Assembly: GCA_030374805.1 (NCBI GenBank)
Contig: JARGSG010000042.1
Coordinates: 62,001 to 126,000 of the forward strand
Direction: 5' to 3'
Length of the DNA stretch: 64,000 nt
From: Gracilaria gracilis
Lineage: Eukaryota; Rhodophyta; Florideophyceae; Gracilariales; Gracilariaceae
Each line of letters opens with the position of its first letter. The first letter of the stretch is position 1. This document shows positions 1 to 10,815 of this stretch, in pieces. The notes beneath the pieces are model-generated. The model did not search any database. It was not told where the DNA came from and worked only from the letters and a program-made list of their open reading frames with translations. Made by a program: the position numbers and the translations under genes.

Positions 1-1310
1 CGATACCCGCAGGAACCGATACGGCCTGTCGCATGAACCTTGAAGGAAGAGCAAGTCTCTGCGGAAAAAGTACGATGACGCTGTACAGTCGTGTACGGTA
101 GGGTTAGAACCTTGAAGGTGCTACGATAATCGTGAAGCTACAAAGAAAGTGCAAGAACCAGACCTGTACGGTATCACGAAGTCGACCAGTACGGTATCGG
201 ATAGGAAGGAGAGCAGACGAGCCCCGCATACGTGGACCAATGTGGTGATGTTGTAACCATTGCGGGACCAAGAAGACCGCGAAGGGACAGCTAGACCGCA
301 AAAGTTTCAAATTGGCGCGACAATCGTGTTGCCGCCCAGTGCAGGGGACAGTGCGTTCTAGAGCGGGAACAGGGAAGCGACCACCAAAGTATCGTGATGA
401 AGGCGAGGACGAGAAGATAGTACCATAATGGTGTCGCCCCATAATGGGTATCCCGAAGCAGTGCAATAGGGAGCCTTGAAGGTACTGGAAGAAGACGCGC
501 GTCGCGCCCAAACCACAAATGGGAATGAATAGGCCGCTGTCGGTGATAACCAAAGAGGCGGATAGAGCCGCAATCGGTGATGACCAAGGTGGTGAACAGA
601 GTGCGTTCGGTGATGCCGAACCGACGCGACGCACGGCTTGAGATGGCACGAAGGCCGCGACAGGGACCAAATTGGTACGACGATGCAACCGACTTGGTGA
701 AAGGATCTAGGAGCCACGAGGGCGTGGCTCAGGGTAGGAAGGGGGTCTGTAGTACAATGAGACCTCAATGGGTTGGTGCCACGTGGGTCTACTGGTGCGC
801 CTTGCTGGTTGCACTGTACCCAATTGGTATTCTGTATTTTATAATTTCTAATTTCTAATTTATAGTCTAGGATAGTTTAGCATTGCTGGGCCATGACAGT
901 AGGTCATGGGCACAGCCGATGACGTCATGCCCGCATGGGAGATCGGCGTCGGTGCACCTTGTATATATTGTGGTGCACCTCGCCTTCCCCCTCGGGTATT
1001 GTAAAGTCAGGCACCATTAGGGCAGTAACTATACCATCTTGGTCACTTACTACTCTATTGCTATTCAGGTTTTACCGCGCGTCGACGTCTACTACCGTAC
1101 ACCTACACGGTCTAGACTAGTTGCCCCGCCGTTTGCCCCTGCGGGTTTCAGGTGCCCTACTACCATATTGGTTGTGTGTTTTCCCCTTTAGGTTGAGCCC
1201 TCGCGCGCTCCCTCTACCAGGCGCACCCCACACCTTATCGGTATTTGTACGACAGAATGTGTATGTTGGTCTTACGAAAAGGGGTTTTTGTTTTTCTCAA
1301 GACTAAGATA
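1..1310. other. Gene-free repeat-like region
   Basis: No convincing coding sequence; the long minus-strand open frames overlap one another and have no recognisable content. A short motif (cggtgatnaccaa or close) recurs at 541-553, 575-587 and 608-620, about 33 bp apart. The phrase accttgaagg recurs near 34, 110 and 473. A TATA-like stretch (gtatatatt) lies near 960. The segment could be a decayed LTR or other non-coding transposon part, but no partner repeat was found in the window. Confidence 0.35.
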
Positions 1311-2300
1311 TCGGTATTTTATAACTTAAATTGAACATGTATTATGGACTTAGAAGTATTTGAAGTTCTTGATGGCACATATTTTAATTACTAATAGTGT
1401 AATGTGTAATAGAGCTTTAAATTACTAAGAACAAAATTATTATGATGTGTCAAATAGAGAATCTACTTTTTAGATGGCTGAAAATTGTAAATGAGTAAGA
1501 AATTTTTTCTAGGGTATAAAATTGTTGTTTGGGTGTGTTAAAAATATTGAAACGTATTTGGGACTAGCATATGACACCAGTTTGTTAGTTTTATTTTCAA
1601 AAGATGTTAAAATGTATGTTTTGATATCAAACTAGATTTTGTATTATGTCAGACTATAAAATGTCATAATTGTTCGTGAAAATAGAAATATAGAGTTTGG
1701 ACAATATTTTCTGGTGGAGCTAAACATGTTGACTCATACATTTTTGTTTCAGGTAGTAATTGTGTTGGTTGTTTTTATGTTGTTGGCAGCTTAATTTTGC
1801 TACATATACTGTAATGATGTAAGAATGTAATTTTAATTACAACACTGAATCTGAAAATGAAATTGGCCTTCTTGAAAAATTTTAATTTTCACATTTACAG
1901 TGCTTGGGTAGTACTGACGTTCTTGGTCCTTCTAGCTAGGGCTATATTGGGTAGATGATATTTGGATATAGGGTCTGGGTGATATCCTATATCGGGCAGG
2001 ATTCGTCGTCCTTCGGAAAGAGGACTGCTCGTGATGATTGAGACTAGTAAAATTGAGTACCGTTTTGAGTACTTCCTTTGGAGGAGCAGTAGATGAGAAG
2101 GTATGGAGTTAAAAGTTTTTAATTTTATCGAACGTTTTCTGAACGTGTTTTGAGCGTTGTAGACGTTCATAAAAGCTTTGAAACGGTCAGAAAAAGTTTT
2201 GAATGTTTAAAATATTTGAATACCATCTACGACATGTATAAATAGTACTGTTGTGTTGTTGTAGGAGAGTAGATAGGGGAGTTTTAACAACATTACAGCA
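1310..2300. other. AT-rich gene-free island with TATA box at its end
   Basis: Base composition falls sharply to AT-rich DNA with no plausible gene. From about 2110 to 2215 a loose repeat of ttgaacgttt-like 10-11-mers appears; a similar low-complexity stretch is at 47270-47370. A good TATA box (tataaata) at 2237-2244 lies 335 bp upstream of the family A gene at 2579 and could be its promoter. Confidence 0.4.
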
Positions 2301-2578
2301 GACGAGTTTTGCAGGAATTTACGGATTTGGTAGCGTTCTACCCTTTGTGTCCCACGGAAGAGGTCCCATTCAGCTTTGATTTAACTGCCGGTGGAGAGGT
2401 TGGGGTGCGTTGTATCAAGACTTCAGATTTACGAAAACTTCTCGCCGCTTCCACATGCCATTTGCCCACAAGTTTGTCCCAATCCTGCTTTCTTCGCCAA
2501 CAGAAGAACACCCAGAATTTGCTGGTGCGTTCACGTTCACCTGGTTCCCGGAGATTGTGAAAGCGATTCGCACTTTTA

Positions 2579-3820
2579 ATGGGGACCCCAGGAAAGCGAA
2601 GAACACCGGAAACTTGTAAAAAAGTTGAAAGTCGAAGTTGCAGAACCATTTCCAAGCTTCGAAGAGTCAGAAGCGATGACTCTCAACGCTCTCGTGCGAG
2701 TACGATGGTGAACAAGGCGTGGACTAATCTCAGTGGCAATGCCACGCCGGAGAAAGCTTCGCATGTGTTAGTCCAAGGAACAATACCTGACGTCCTTCGA
2801 TGGGCAAGGGAAAAGATAGACGCCGAAACTGAAACACGTAAAGGTACAGCAACGCTCAGTGGAGCACGATCACTTGCACGACATATTCTTGGGAGGAACA
2901 ACGTCATAATTGTCGTGAATGACCTTGAGCATTGGAAGGCTGAAAGCCGGTTGTGGGAGAATATTTACGCCTTGGCTGTGAAGCTTCCAGGTGATGGGAG
3001 AGCAGGCGGTGTTTTTGACGCCATGTCCCGTTATCCTTCTTCGCTCCTGGTCTATCGCGGTCTAAAATCTTTCTTCGGGAGATACATGGTGATTGCGGGC
3101 AAGAGAATACCACGATTCACCTTGCGCAAAAATGCGTTTGCAGTCTTTAGTCCCTACGGAAGCGAAGACTCAATGGCGAAGAAATGGTTTGACGACATTA
3201 CGCTTCCGCGAATGCAGGAGATGGTAGTACATATGTGTGCTGTATCCGAATACGTTTTGCGATGTGCTTATATGTCAAAACAAGCTGATGTGTTGGAAGA
3301 GCATGAGGAGAATACGTTTATCAGGTTGATGGAAAGCCGTTTGTGCGCCAGTCGGGATTTCAAGAACCGGGAAGTGCTGTGCTTCGAACCATGGAATTCG
3401 TTGAGCGAGTTACCGACTGAAAATCTTTTGCCATGTCTTGAGAAGTCTATCAACGTTGCTCATTTGGCTGTTATAGAAGGGGCAAGGATAGCAAGTCGCA
3501 AATATGGGCAAAGGGAATCAACTGGGAAGGAAAGGAGAAAAATACAGCTCTGGATGCTTAGACGTCCCCTTCGGGACGTCATGGATGCTTTAATAAGAAG
3601 ACTGGAGACGATTGTGTTGGAATTGTTAGGAAGCGATGTGGATGTGGATGAATTTCGTATGAGGGCAACAAAGCTCCTCCGAAAAGCTGAAGTAATTTAT
3701 CAGGACGTTGGAGATACCTGGTTCGATTCTGAAGCAGACTTCAAGGTTCCAACTCCGCTCCCAAAGGGTACAGAGGCTCTTATTACTTCAGCTCTTTACA
3801 CATTCACTTTTCGCATTTAG
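2579..3820 (+). CDS. Family A protein (A1), unknown function
   Basis: Open frame of 413 codons from ATG at 2579. The protein is homologous over nearly its whole length to the two family A proteins at 40064-41344 and 54864-56144, but clearly diverged from them. Shared landmarks include IPDV..W.RE near residue 70, a MWEN/LWEN..A..LP..GRA block near 125-145, RYP...LVY.GLK, MQE.VVHMCAVSEY.LRCA near 210-225, and LDVDEFR-like text near the end. The first 45 residues are rich in Arg, Lys and Ser and may carry a nuclear localisation signal; the rest is predicted mostly helical. No known domain is recognised. An overlapping frame at 2410-2619 (ending with residues KNTGNL) also looks protein-like, so the true 5' structure is uncertain. 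Its repeated nearness to recombinase-like family B genes suggests a mobile-element companion; this is inference. Confidence 0.7.
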   Translation: MGTPGKRRTPETCKKVESRSCRTISKLRRVRSDDSQRSRASTMVNKAWTNLSGNATPEKASHVLVQGTIPDVLRWAREKIDAETETRKGTATLSGARSLARHILGRNNVIIVVNDLEHWKAESRLWENIYALAVKLPGDGRAGGVFDAMSRYPSSLLVYRGLKSFFGRYMVIAGKRIPRFTLRKNAFAVFSPYGSEDSMAKKWFDDITLPRMQEMVVHMCAVSEYVLRCAYMSKQADVLEEHEENTFIRLMESRLCASRDFKNREVLCFEPWNSLSELPTENLLPCLEKSINVAHLAVIEGARIASRKYGQRESTGKERRKIQLWMLRRPLRDVMDALIRRLETIVLELLGSDVDVDEFRMRATKLLRKAEVIYQDVGDTWFDSEADFKVPTPLPKGTEALITSALYTFTFRI

Positions 3821-4331
3821 ACTTCCGCTTCAGACAGCCAAAAGATGTTTCAGAGCGAGTACATGTAGCGACTTGGCCAAAACAAGGTTGATATTTCGAT
3901 GTCGTTCAGGGATATCAAGAGTTTGCGAAGAGCGCAAAGAAACGAAAGAAAGAAAGATCCCCAGCAAGCGTAGCAGATCATGAGAGGATACCTTTGTCCC
4001 ATACCTCCACAAGGATCTCATGCAAATGACCATACCACTTAGCTTTCTTCCTCTCACAAATGTAAAAAGGACCAAATCACTTTGTGACACAAGAACCCAG
4101 ACCATGAGCATGCTCATTGGAACAACAAAAAAGCTACATCTCTGTAAAACTACTCATGTGGTGAACATGCATTGCTTGACGCAAATGATTTCGCAGTCGC
4201 AGTGGTCTGCCGGGGTTCCCTCGTGGGCCGAATCAGGCGTAAAAAGCGACTGTCGTAGCTGTATAGACCGTTGACAGAGGGGCACACCAAGAAAATGCGC
4301 TCCGCCTGTACCACGTTAACCACCCAACCCT
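3821..4331. other. Intergenic, no gene seen
   Basis: Between the family A gene and the first recognisable residues of the AFG3 pseudogene. Only short frames without recognisable content on either strand. It may hold the decayed mitochondrial targeting part of AFG3, but no residue supports that. Confidence 0.5.
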
Positions 4332-6550
4332 GTGAGATCGCAGGCTGGTAAGGAAGCATCTTCCGGACAGGGGAAGTCAAATAAGGAAGGGGGCTTAGAT
4401 GATGCCAATCCAAGCGGCAGAGAATCTCCACGCGACCCAGAAGATGATCAGAACAATTCTTGGATGGGACAGGCTGCTCTGGCTCTATTTGTTATGTTGG
4501 GTGTATCATTGCTTGGTTCTCGAGACGAAGGAAGAGAGATATCTTTCCAGGCATTTGTTTGGGATAGAGCCAGGCTTGGTTGATCGTATAGAAGTTGTCA
4601 ACCGCAATGTGGCTCGTGTGTACTTGAGAACGTCGGCCACAGTTCGCTCATAAGCTGTTGGTGTCGAGGCGAAGAGTATGGGAAACAGGGACAGATCCAT
4701 GGATGATTACAGGAGCACCCCTGACCCATGGGGATCTGATGACCCCGACTTCGCTGATGGCAGCCGTAGAAGAAACTCTGAAGATTAACACCAGCGTTGT
4801 GGCTATGAACACGACAGAATCTCCGTTTTATTTCATTATTGGCTCTATAGAGACCTTTGGAAAGAAACTTGAAGCTGTTCAAGAGGACTTGGGTCTTGAG
4901 CCTGATGAGTTTGTGCCATTCATGTACACAAAAGAATCAAGCATAGCCACCGAACTATTGAGACAAGCCCCATCTATTCTGCTGCTCGCTGTCGGTATCA
5001 TGGTATTGCGAAACGCATTGGGTCAACTTGGAGGAATGGGCGGCAGCAGAAGCGGAATTCTCCAGGTGGGCAAGGCAAACCCCACTGTCGTGAAAGGCAG
5101 TGAAAGTCGCTCAAAAGCTGTTACTTTTGCCCATGTTGCGGGTTTAGACGAAGCGAAGCTTGAGGTTATAGAGTTCGTTGACTGTCTGAAGAACCCGTCG
5201 AGGTATGAAGGACTTAGTGACATTCCAAAGGGCGCACTTCTAATAGGCCCTCCGGGAACCGGTAAAACGCTGCTGGCGAAAGCTACTGCTGGGGAGGCCA
5301 ATGTGCCATTCTTCTCAATCAGTGGTTCAGATTTCATTGATATGTTTGTCGGGTGTCGGTCCGAGCAGGGTGCGCGACCTTTTCAGTCAGGCTCGATCGA
5401 GTGCACCTTGCATCATCTTCATTGATGAGATCGATGTCAGTTGTAAATCGAGGGGTCGAGGTGGGTTGGCAGGAAGAAATGATGAGCGGGAGAATACGTT
5501 GAACGCGTTGCTGGTCGAGATGGATGGCTTTACATCAAGTTCTGGGGTTGTAGTTTTGGCAAGTACGAACAGGGCTGACGTACTGGACAAAGCGCTACTA
5601 CGACCGGGCGCTTTGATCGGCAGATCAGCATCGACCAGCCAGACATGTGAGGGAGATATCAGATTTTTATGGTTCACTTGCAACCGTTGAAGCTCAGTGA
5701 TGAAGCTAGTACTATTGCTAAGCGACTTGCAGCTTTGACTCCCGGATTTGCGGGTGCAGATATTGCAAATATATGCAACGAAGCTGCGTTAATCGCCGGA
5801 CGTGGGGATAAGGATTGCGTCGAAATGGCTGACTTTGAACGCGCAACGGATAGAGTCATTGGCGGTCTTGAGAAGAAAAACAAAGTTATCTCCAGGAAGG
5901 AACGAGAGATCGTTGCACATCATGAGGCTGGTCATGCCGTTGCGGTATGGCTCTTGCAACATGCGGACCCTCTCATCAAGGTTTCTATCATACCAAGAGG
6001 GTCAGCTGCTCTTGGATTTGCGCAGTATTTGCCAACAGACAAGTTTCTGCAATCAACAGAGCAATTAAGGGACTTCATGATAGTCGCTCTTGGGGGTCGA
6101 GTTGCAGAACAATTATGCTTTGGTAGTATAACGACCGGAGCACAAGACGACCTGAAGCGAATAACAAGAGCAGTCTACGCTCAAATTACAAACTTTGCAA
6201 TGAGTGAGAAGGTGGGGAAAGTGTACTTCCCCCGGGCTGGAGAATCAGGAAATCAATTTTATAAGCCATATAGTGAAAAAAACTGCCCAACTTATCGACG
6301 ATGAAGCTGTCCGAATCGTCGATGAAGCGTATCGAGAGTGCGACAAGCTGCTCAGTGAAAGACTGGACATGGTTAAAGTATTGGCCGCACGCTTGCCGCA
6401 CGCTTGTTGGAAAAGGAAGTGATTGGCGAAGATGACTTCTTCATTGATATTCTTGGTGACCGTCCTTATGCAAAGCCAGCAACTAAGGACGAAATTATTG
6501 GGAGATACGAGAAAGATCGCAGGGACCGAACCGGACAAGGAGACGGTAGT
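4332..6550 (+). pseudogene. AFG3: AFG3-type mitochondrial m-AAA protease (FtsH family), pseudogene
   Basis: Colinear pieces in shifting frames cover an AFG3/FtsH3/10-like protease. They start with a transmembrane stretch (WMGQAALALFVMLG, about 4455) and the intermembrane-space domain (ISFQ.F..., [38 protein letters not shown]). A second hydrophobic stretch follows (about 4965-5015). The AAA domain has Walker A GPPGTGKT near 5250, Walker B IIFIDEID near 5415 and the [17 protein letters not shown] block. The zinc protease motif HEAGH lies near 5920 and the KPYSEK tail near 6260. Lesions: TAA after [10 protein letters not shown] (4651); one extra base near 5354; one base lost near 5608; TGA at 5648-5650 where an Arg codon is expected; a 7-A run at 6276-6282 that adds one base; and an exact 11-bp tandem duplication (6384-6394, 6395-6405). 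The intact enzyme would degrade and process inner-membrane proteins in mitochondria. A partial copy lies at 12975-13541. Confidence 0.88.
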
Positions 6551-6689
6551 GACGATGACATTGCAAAGGCGACGCATGGTTGTTTGAAGAAGAGATCTTT
6601 TCTCTGGAAAGGTACCGTGTAACTCACCGTTAAAAGTCGTGCTTTTGTCCCAACAGAATCGCAAACCGGGGAAACGTTCCATTTTAGAA

Positions 6690-7917
6690 CTGACAATGCA
6701 TCGACTGCTTGCTGCTCATGGATGCGGCGAGGAAGTTCAAGGCATTGACGACATCTCTAGCGAATGATGGACTCGGCTCGAAATAGACCCATCACGTACG
6801 TTCAGATGCTACGCAGTTAATAAGGTACATGCCACAGATTTGGATACACCATCCGGCCAGCTTGTGCTCTGCGCAGGGTTTAACCATGGTGCTGGCGGTG
6901 CAATAGCAGTACATCTTTACCCGAGGCGTGACAAGAAGATCGAAAAGGAACCACTTGAAGCTCACTATCTTCCCGAAAACGACGGAATACGGTACGTAAA
7001 ATGGTTTCTAAAACGACGCGGTGTTCTTTTTGACTGGTAATCACAGACGGTTTCACAATCATTCGTGGGCAGAAGTTCACGTATGGGGGATTCAGACAGC
7101 TTCCGATCCGTCTCTCATTTTCGCATGCACGAGCCCGGCGTTCGGGCGTTGGATCTATCTGCTGCTCCGGGTGCAAGACAAGAACTGATCGCTACGTTTT
7201 TGGAAGGTTCGCAAGACTTGAGATTGCTGGACGTAGAAAGCGGAGCCAGCACTCATCGACTGGAGGGGCATGAAGTTCCATTGAGAAATGTAGAGTGGGC
7301 TCCTTTACCTCCATACGTTCTTACATCGTGTGATGACTCTGGACAGATGTGTCTCTTCGATATGCGACGTTCTGGTCGCAATGCGTGTTTGCTCAAGTTT
7401 GATAGCACTAAAAGATTAAAGCTATACGAAGAGAAATTAGAGTATGTACAACACGGACTGACAATTGCTAATGCCCGAATTGGAGATATGCGTGCTCGCA
7501 AGAGACGACGTCGAGAGCATAAATCTTCAGACCAGACTCCAGTGCTTGGTTTAGGATGTGCGTGGACACCAGAATTCTCAATCCAAGCGCGACGACGAAG
7601 CAAGTTGGGGCATCGAGTACAACGAACGAATGGCACATTTGGGACCGCTAATGAAGTTCGCTTTTCTATTGATGGTGCTAATGTGATTAGCACAGGCAAA
7701 GGGGGCATCATTTCGTGTGTGGGGCGTGATCACCGGCGAACTGATCTCCGAGTTCCACGATACGTCACTTTTCAATTCTTATAGAGGACAATGCTTGCAA
7801 TTGGCTCCGGATGGTATTAATATGGTGTGCAGTGTGAAAGATAGCTTAAGAGTTGTTGACGTGCAAGATGGAATGATGGTTCTTCTTCTTCTTCTTTATT
7901 TGGACTATTTGTTCTAA
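6690..7917 (+). pseudogene. ERCC8: ERCC8/CSA-like WD40 protein, pseudogene
   Basis: Pieces in three frames line up with the Cockayne syndrome A WD40 protein, substrate receptor of a CUL4-DDB1 ubiquitin ligase in transcription-coupled repair. Order: an N-terminal piece (MHRLLAAHG, about 6693), a first blade (VNKVHATDLDTPSGQLVLCAG, about 6815-6890), a second blade with FTGNHRR...VHVWGIQT (about 7029-7095, another frame), then 7100-7700 with LLDVESGAS.HRLEGHE, VEWAPLPPYVLTSCDDSGQM and FDMRRSG, which match the LCDLKSGSCSHILQGH and DVRRASG region of CSA. A last blade follows in another frame (FRVWGVITGELISEF, about 7712-7760). At least three frameshifts plus stops break it. It follows the AFG3 pseudogene on the same strand. 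Confidence 0.7.
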
Positions 7918-8678
7918 TTCCTAACACAGAAGAGGTCTGAATGATGGTTCATACATCAGACTGCGAGGCGGAAGTTGTTGACTCCATGAAGCTACACGCA
8001 CTTGAAGAAGAGGTGATTAATTCTCATCAGAACATTTTACACGTTTGGACACACGCAATAAGTGAGTGCAGTGAACGTAGTACAGATGACGTACAGCCCA
8101 GACGGTCTTGACCGAGAAGAAGAAGAAGACGTTGAGGATAGGGGTTTGAGCAGCTTGACGAACATCCCAGTTTGAAAGCGGAATAGAATGTTGAAAAGCG
8201 ATCTACCTCTGTAGAAAGTCTTACATCATTGTCTACTTCCAATTTGTCAAAAGATGATAGCATTCTGGAAAGAATGCAAACTGACTTCATTCTCAAGATG
8301 CCATGGCATGACGTACACGTACGGTGTTTGTGTGCCTGTTGTCTCCTCAGTACGAAGGTACATGACCTTCTCTATAGCCGTTGATTCATATTTTCTCCGA
8401 GACGTCGCGTTGATTGTTTTTCAATTTAGATTCCGAAGTTCACCTATTGAAGTCGCTTCCTTATTTCTTACATCAAATCTAACATAAACAGAGTTCTCTG
8501 GAGTGTTTTTAAACGCAGAAGTGTACCGTTTGCGATTATTGCCGCCTTCTTCTTCACTGAACTCTTCGTACAACCTCTAGAAATCGCCTTATAAGCGGCA
8601 CACCACGACAAGGATTTAGCTCGCTTCTCTCAACGACCGAGCTCGATGCGAAATACTTTCGAAGGCGCTTAGTTAATA
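7918..8678. other. Intergenic, no gene seen
   Basis: Tail-to-tail region between the CSA pseudogene (+) and family B gene B1 (-). A short cttctt microsatellite lies at about 7880-7902. Short open frames on both strands carry nothing recognisable. Confidence 0.5.
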
Positions 8679-10439
8679 TCAGCAAGCTGATTTCCAGGCC
8701 CCCAAAGGTCTCATCAGCTCTTTAGCTGTACTATTGTACTCCGCAGAACCCAGTACACCAACGCACTTCTTCACTTGCAACGCAGTAGTGTTCAGATGAC
8801 GAGCTACTAGATCGAGGAATCTTTCTTCCGATTGCCCTTCCATCACCAACTTCGCACGAAACCCTGATTGAAAGCACTTCATAACACTAGCCCTCATATC
8901 TCTCAAATTGACAGGAGACGCAGACGTGTATATATTAGAAGTAAACTTCCTAAATTCGTACGCAATCGCAGAAGATTTCATTCGCTCACCAGTCCACTTA
9001 TGCACTATTAAAGTTCTGAAAGATCCGGTAGATGTCTTCCTCCCTGTGATAGTCATGATCATCGGGTGGACAACATTGACATGAAAGCGAAGAAATCTGA
9101 CTGAAAGGGCAGGAAGCGCTACCACCGGATGACCCAGGACCTGGGTTCTCTTGCCACGCAAGGTTGGGAGTCGCACATATCCAGTTCTTGATGCACGCAC
9201 CAAAACCGTTTCCAACATCTTCGGACACTGTACTTCAATGTTTGAAACCGCCAAAGGATTCTGCCCAGCAGAGCAAACTGTAATGAAAGTAAGAAATGCT
9301 GGCGACCAACTGGAAACATACTTTTCTAGGTCGCCAGCAGTCCTTTGTTCGTTCCTTGAAGAATGGCGCTTCATCATGTCTTTTAGTTTCTCGATACTGG
9401 ATCGGAAACATTCCTTGATGAATTGTGAACCGTAAAAACGAACCAGCTTTGTCCTTTGACCGAGATACCCAGTGCTCTTCCCGTTTGCTCTGATGATGAC
9501 ATCCAAGTACTGGGAAACTTTCGATATATCTGCTGTCCTGCCATGGTCGGTTATGAATCCAGGTGCTATCATGCAGACCTTTTTTAGGTGCCGTGCCTTG
9601 AGCATTGATGTCCAATGGGAACAACACTCTACTTGAAAACTAATGAAACGTTCCACCACCTCTAGATCAGCGACGCAAACAAAGAGCACATTCTCTTTGT
9701 ATGCATCGTGTTTGTCGCACAGTCTTCGGGCTATGCAGAGTCTCAAAAACTGGGATATCGTGTTTGATAGTCGCCGAAAACCTTCTCCATCCTCGAATCC
9801 AAATCGTTCCTTGGCTCCGAAGAGAACATTGTGAATCACGTCAAATGCGAAGCAGTTCTGTCTCGTTGCATTCACGCCATGATAGACCTTCCCCTCCTTC
9901 CACGTAACGGAGTTCCGCGAGAGCCTTGAATCTCGTGTTGTAAAGAAGTCTGGATCCTTCCAACATATCCTCCCAAGATTTTGCTCCCACAATCGCTTAA
10001 CTGACATTGAAGAATTCTTAGACCATGATCTCTGACCCACCTTGAAGCGCTTAGAGATGCGGTTATGATTGCGTGCCGCCTTCAGACGTGTAGTTCCACG
10101 AATGCCGCCTAACGACGAGAATTGCTCATCAGAAGAGAACGAGTTTCGGGGCTTCCTATCCTTTTCTGAGGTGAGGTGGTGGGAATCCGATTGCTCATCC
10201 GATGAAAAAACCCCGAGAGAATTATCGAGAGCAGGGTTCTTGGACCGTGATCCTTGACCCACCTTGAAGCGCTTCGAGATGCGGTTATGATTGCGTGCGG
10301 CCTTCAGACGCTTTGTTCCACGAATGCCGCCAAACGACGGGGATTGTTCATGCGAAGAGAACGAGTAACGCAGCTTTCTATCTCTTTCCGAAGTGACGTT
10401 GTGAGAATCCTCCGGCCCAGAAGTCCTGGACTCTGCCAT
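8679..10439 (-). CDS. Family B protein (B1): tyrosine-recombinase-like, catalytic residues changed
   Basis: A 586-codon open frame from an ATG (10437-10439). Residues about 12-72 and 84-143 form a direct internal duplication with an acidic SSDE/SSHE patch, a GGIRGTKRLKAARNHNRISK block and KRFKVGQ, probably nuclear localisation signals. A conserved family B core follows (FFT..D..LSR.S.TWKE, then Y.G.NATR.NC). The C-terminal third aligns with B3 (56736-58271), where tyrosine-recombinase residues can be placed. In B1 the first catalytic Arg is Asn (SAGQNPL, residue 394), the beta-hairpin Lys remains (LRGKR), the second Arg remains (VNLRDMR, residue 513) and the Tyr position is Val (about 560). 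If the alignment is right it is catalytically dead, yet the frame is intact over 1.76 kb, so it may be a domesticated DNA-binding protein or a recent inactive copy. Confidence 0.7.
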   Translation of the reverse strand: MAESRTSGPEDSHNVTSERDRKLRYSFSSHEQSPSFGGIRGTKRLKAARNHNRISKRFKVGQGSRSKNPALDNSLGVFSSDEQSDSHHLTSEKDRKPRNSFSSDEQFSSLGGIRGTTRLKAARNHNRISKRFKVGQRSWSKNSSMSVKRLWEQNLGRICWKDPDFFTTRDSRLSRNSVTWKEGKVYHGVNATRQNCFAFDVIHNVLFGAKERFGFEDGEGFRRLSNTISQFLRLCIARRLCDKHDAYKENVLFVCVADLEVVERFISFQVECCSHWTSMLKARHLKKVCMIAPGFITDHGRTADISKVSQYLDVIIRANGKSTGYLGQRTKLVRFYGSQFIKECFRSSIEKLKDMMKRHSSRNEQRTAGDLEKYVSSWSPAFLTFITVCSAGQNPLAVSNIEVQCPKMLETVLVRASRTGYVRLPTLRGKRTQVLGHPVVALPALSVRFLRFHVNVVHPMIMTITGRKTSTGSFRTLIVHKWTGERMKSSAIAYEFRKFTSNIYTSASPVNLRDMRASVMKCFQSGFRAKLVMEGQSEERFLDLVARHLNTTALQVKKCVGVLGSAEYNSTAKELMRPLGAWKSAC

Positions 10440-10645
10440 CGTGATGTGCTAATGGATCAGGTCAACGCGGGCTGGTTTGTGACGTGAGACCACGAGTCTT
10501 GGTGAAGCGAAGAGCTCGAGGCCTTTAAAAGGCCCGGGAGAGTGCGAGACGATAGAGAGAAGAATGCGGCTTGAACCCCATACGTATGTGAGGTGGGCGT
10601 ATGATGATCTGGAGCATCGTGCACAAGATGGACCCCTCCCCCCAC

Positions 10646-10646
<1 letters not shown>

Positions 10647-10677
<31 letters not shown>
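10647..10677. repeat. Homopolymer run of 31 cytosines
   Basis: An uninterrupted run of 31 C preceded by further C-rich sequence (from about 10632). The complementary G-run could form G-quadruplex structures. Exact length is unreliable in any sequencing technology. Confidence 0.9.
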
Positions 10678-10699
10678 ACGGTGTCCGAAGCACAAAATG

Positions 10700-10815
10700 G
10701 GGTGATCTGGCGTGCGTTGAACACAACCAGACCATTACACGCGAATGTGATTGTGCGTGACAGATTTTAAACACGATCTGATTGGCTGGCGCGTTCATAA
10801 AGGTTGGCGTTGATG
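10700..10815 (+). repeat. Diverged direct repeat, copy 1 (partner 11995-12100)
   Basis: Shares with 11995-12100 an ordered series of blocks: atctggc.cgcgttgaacaca, acacg.gaat, gtgacac/gtgacag, aacacgatctgattggc and aaaggttggcgt/aaaggtttgcgt. Same orientation, 1.3 kb apart. Could be flanking repeats of a small element or the ends of two family members. Confidence 0.6.

Noticed and set aside
1-700. Overlapping minus-strand frames up to 194 codons
   Set aside because: Three frames overlap, none has recognisable content, and the region is full of short direct repeats.
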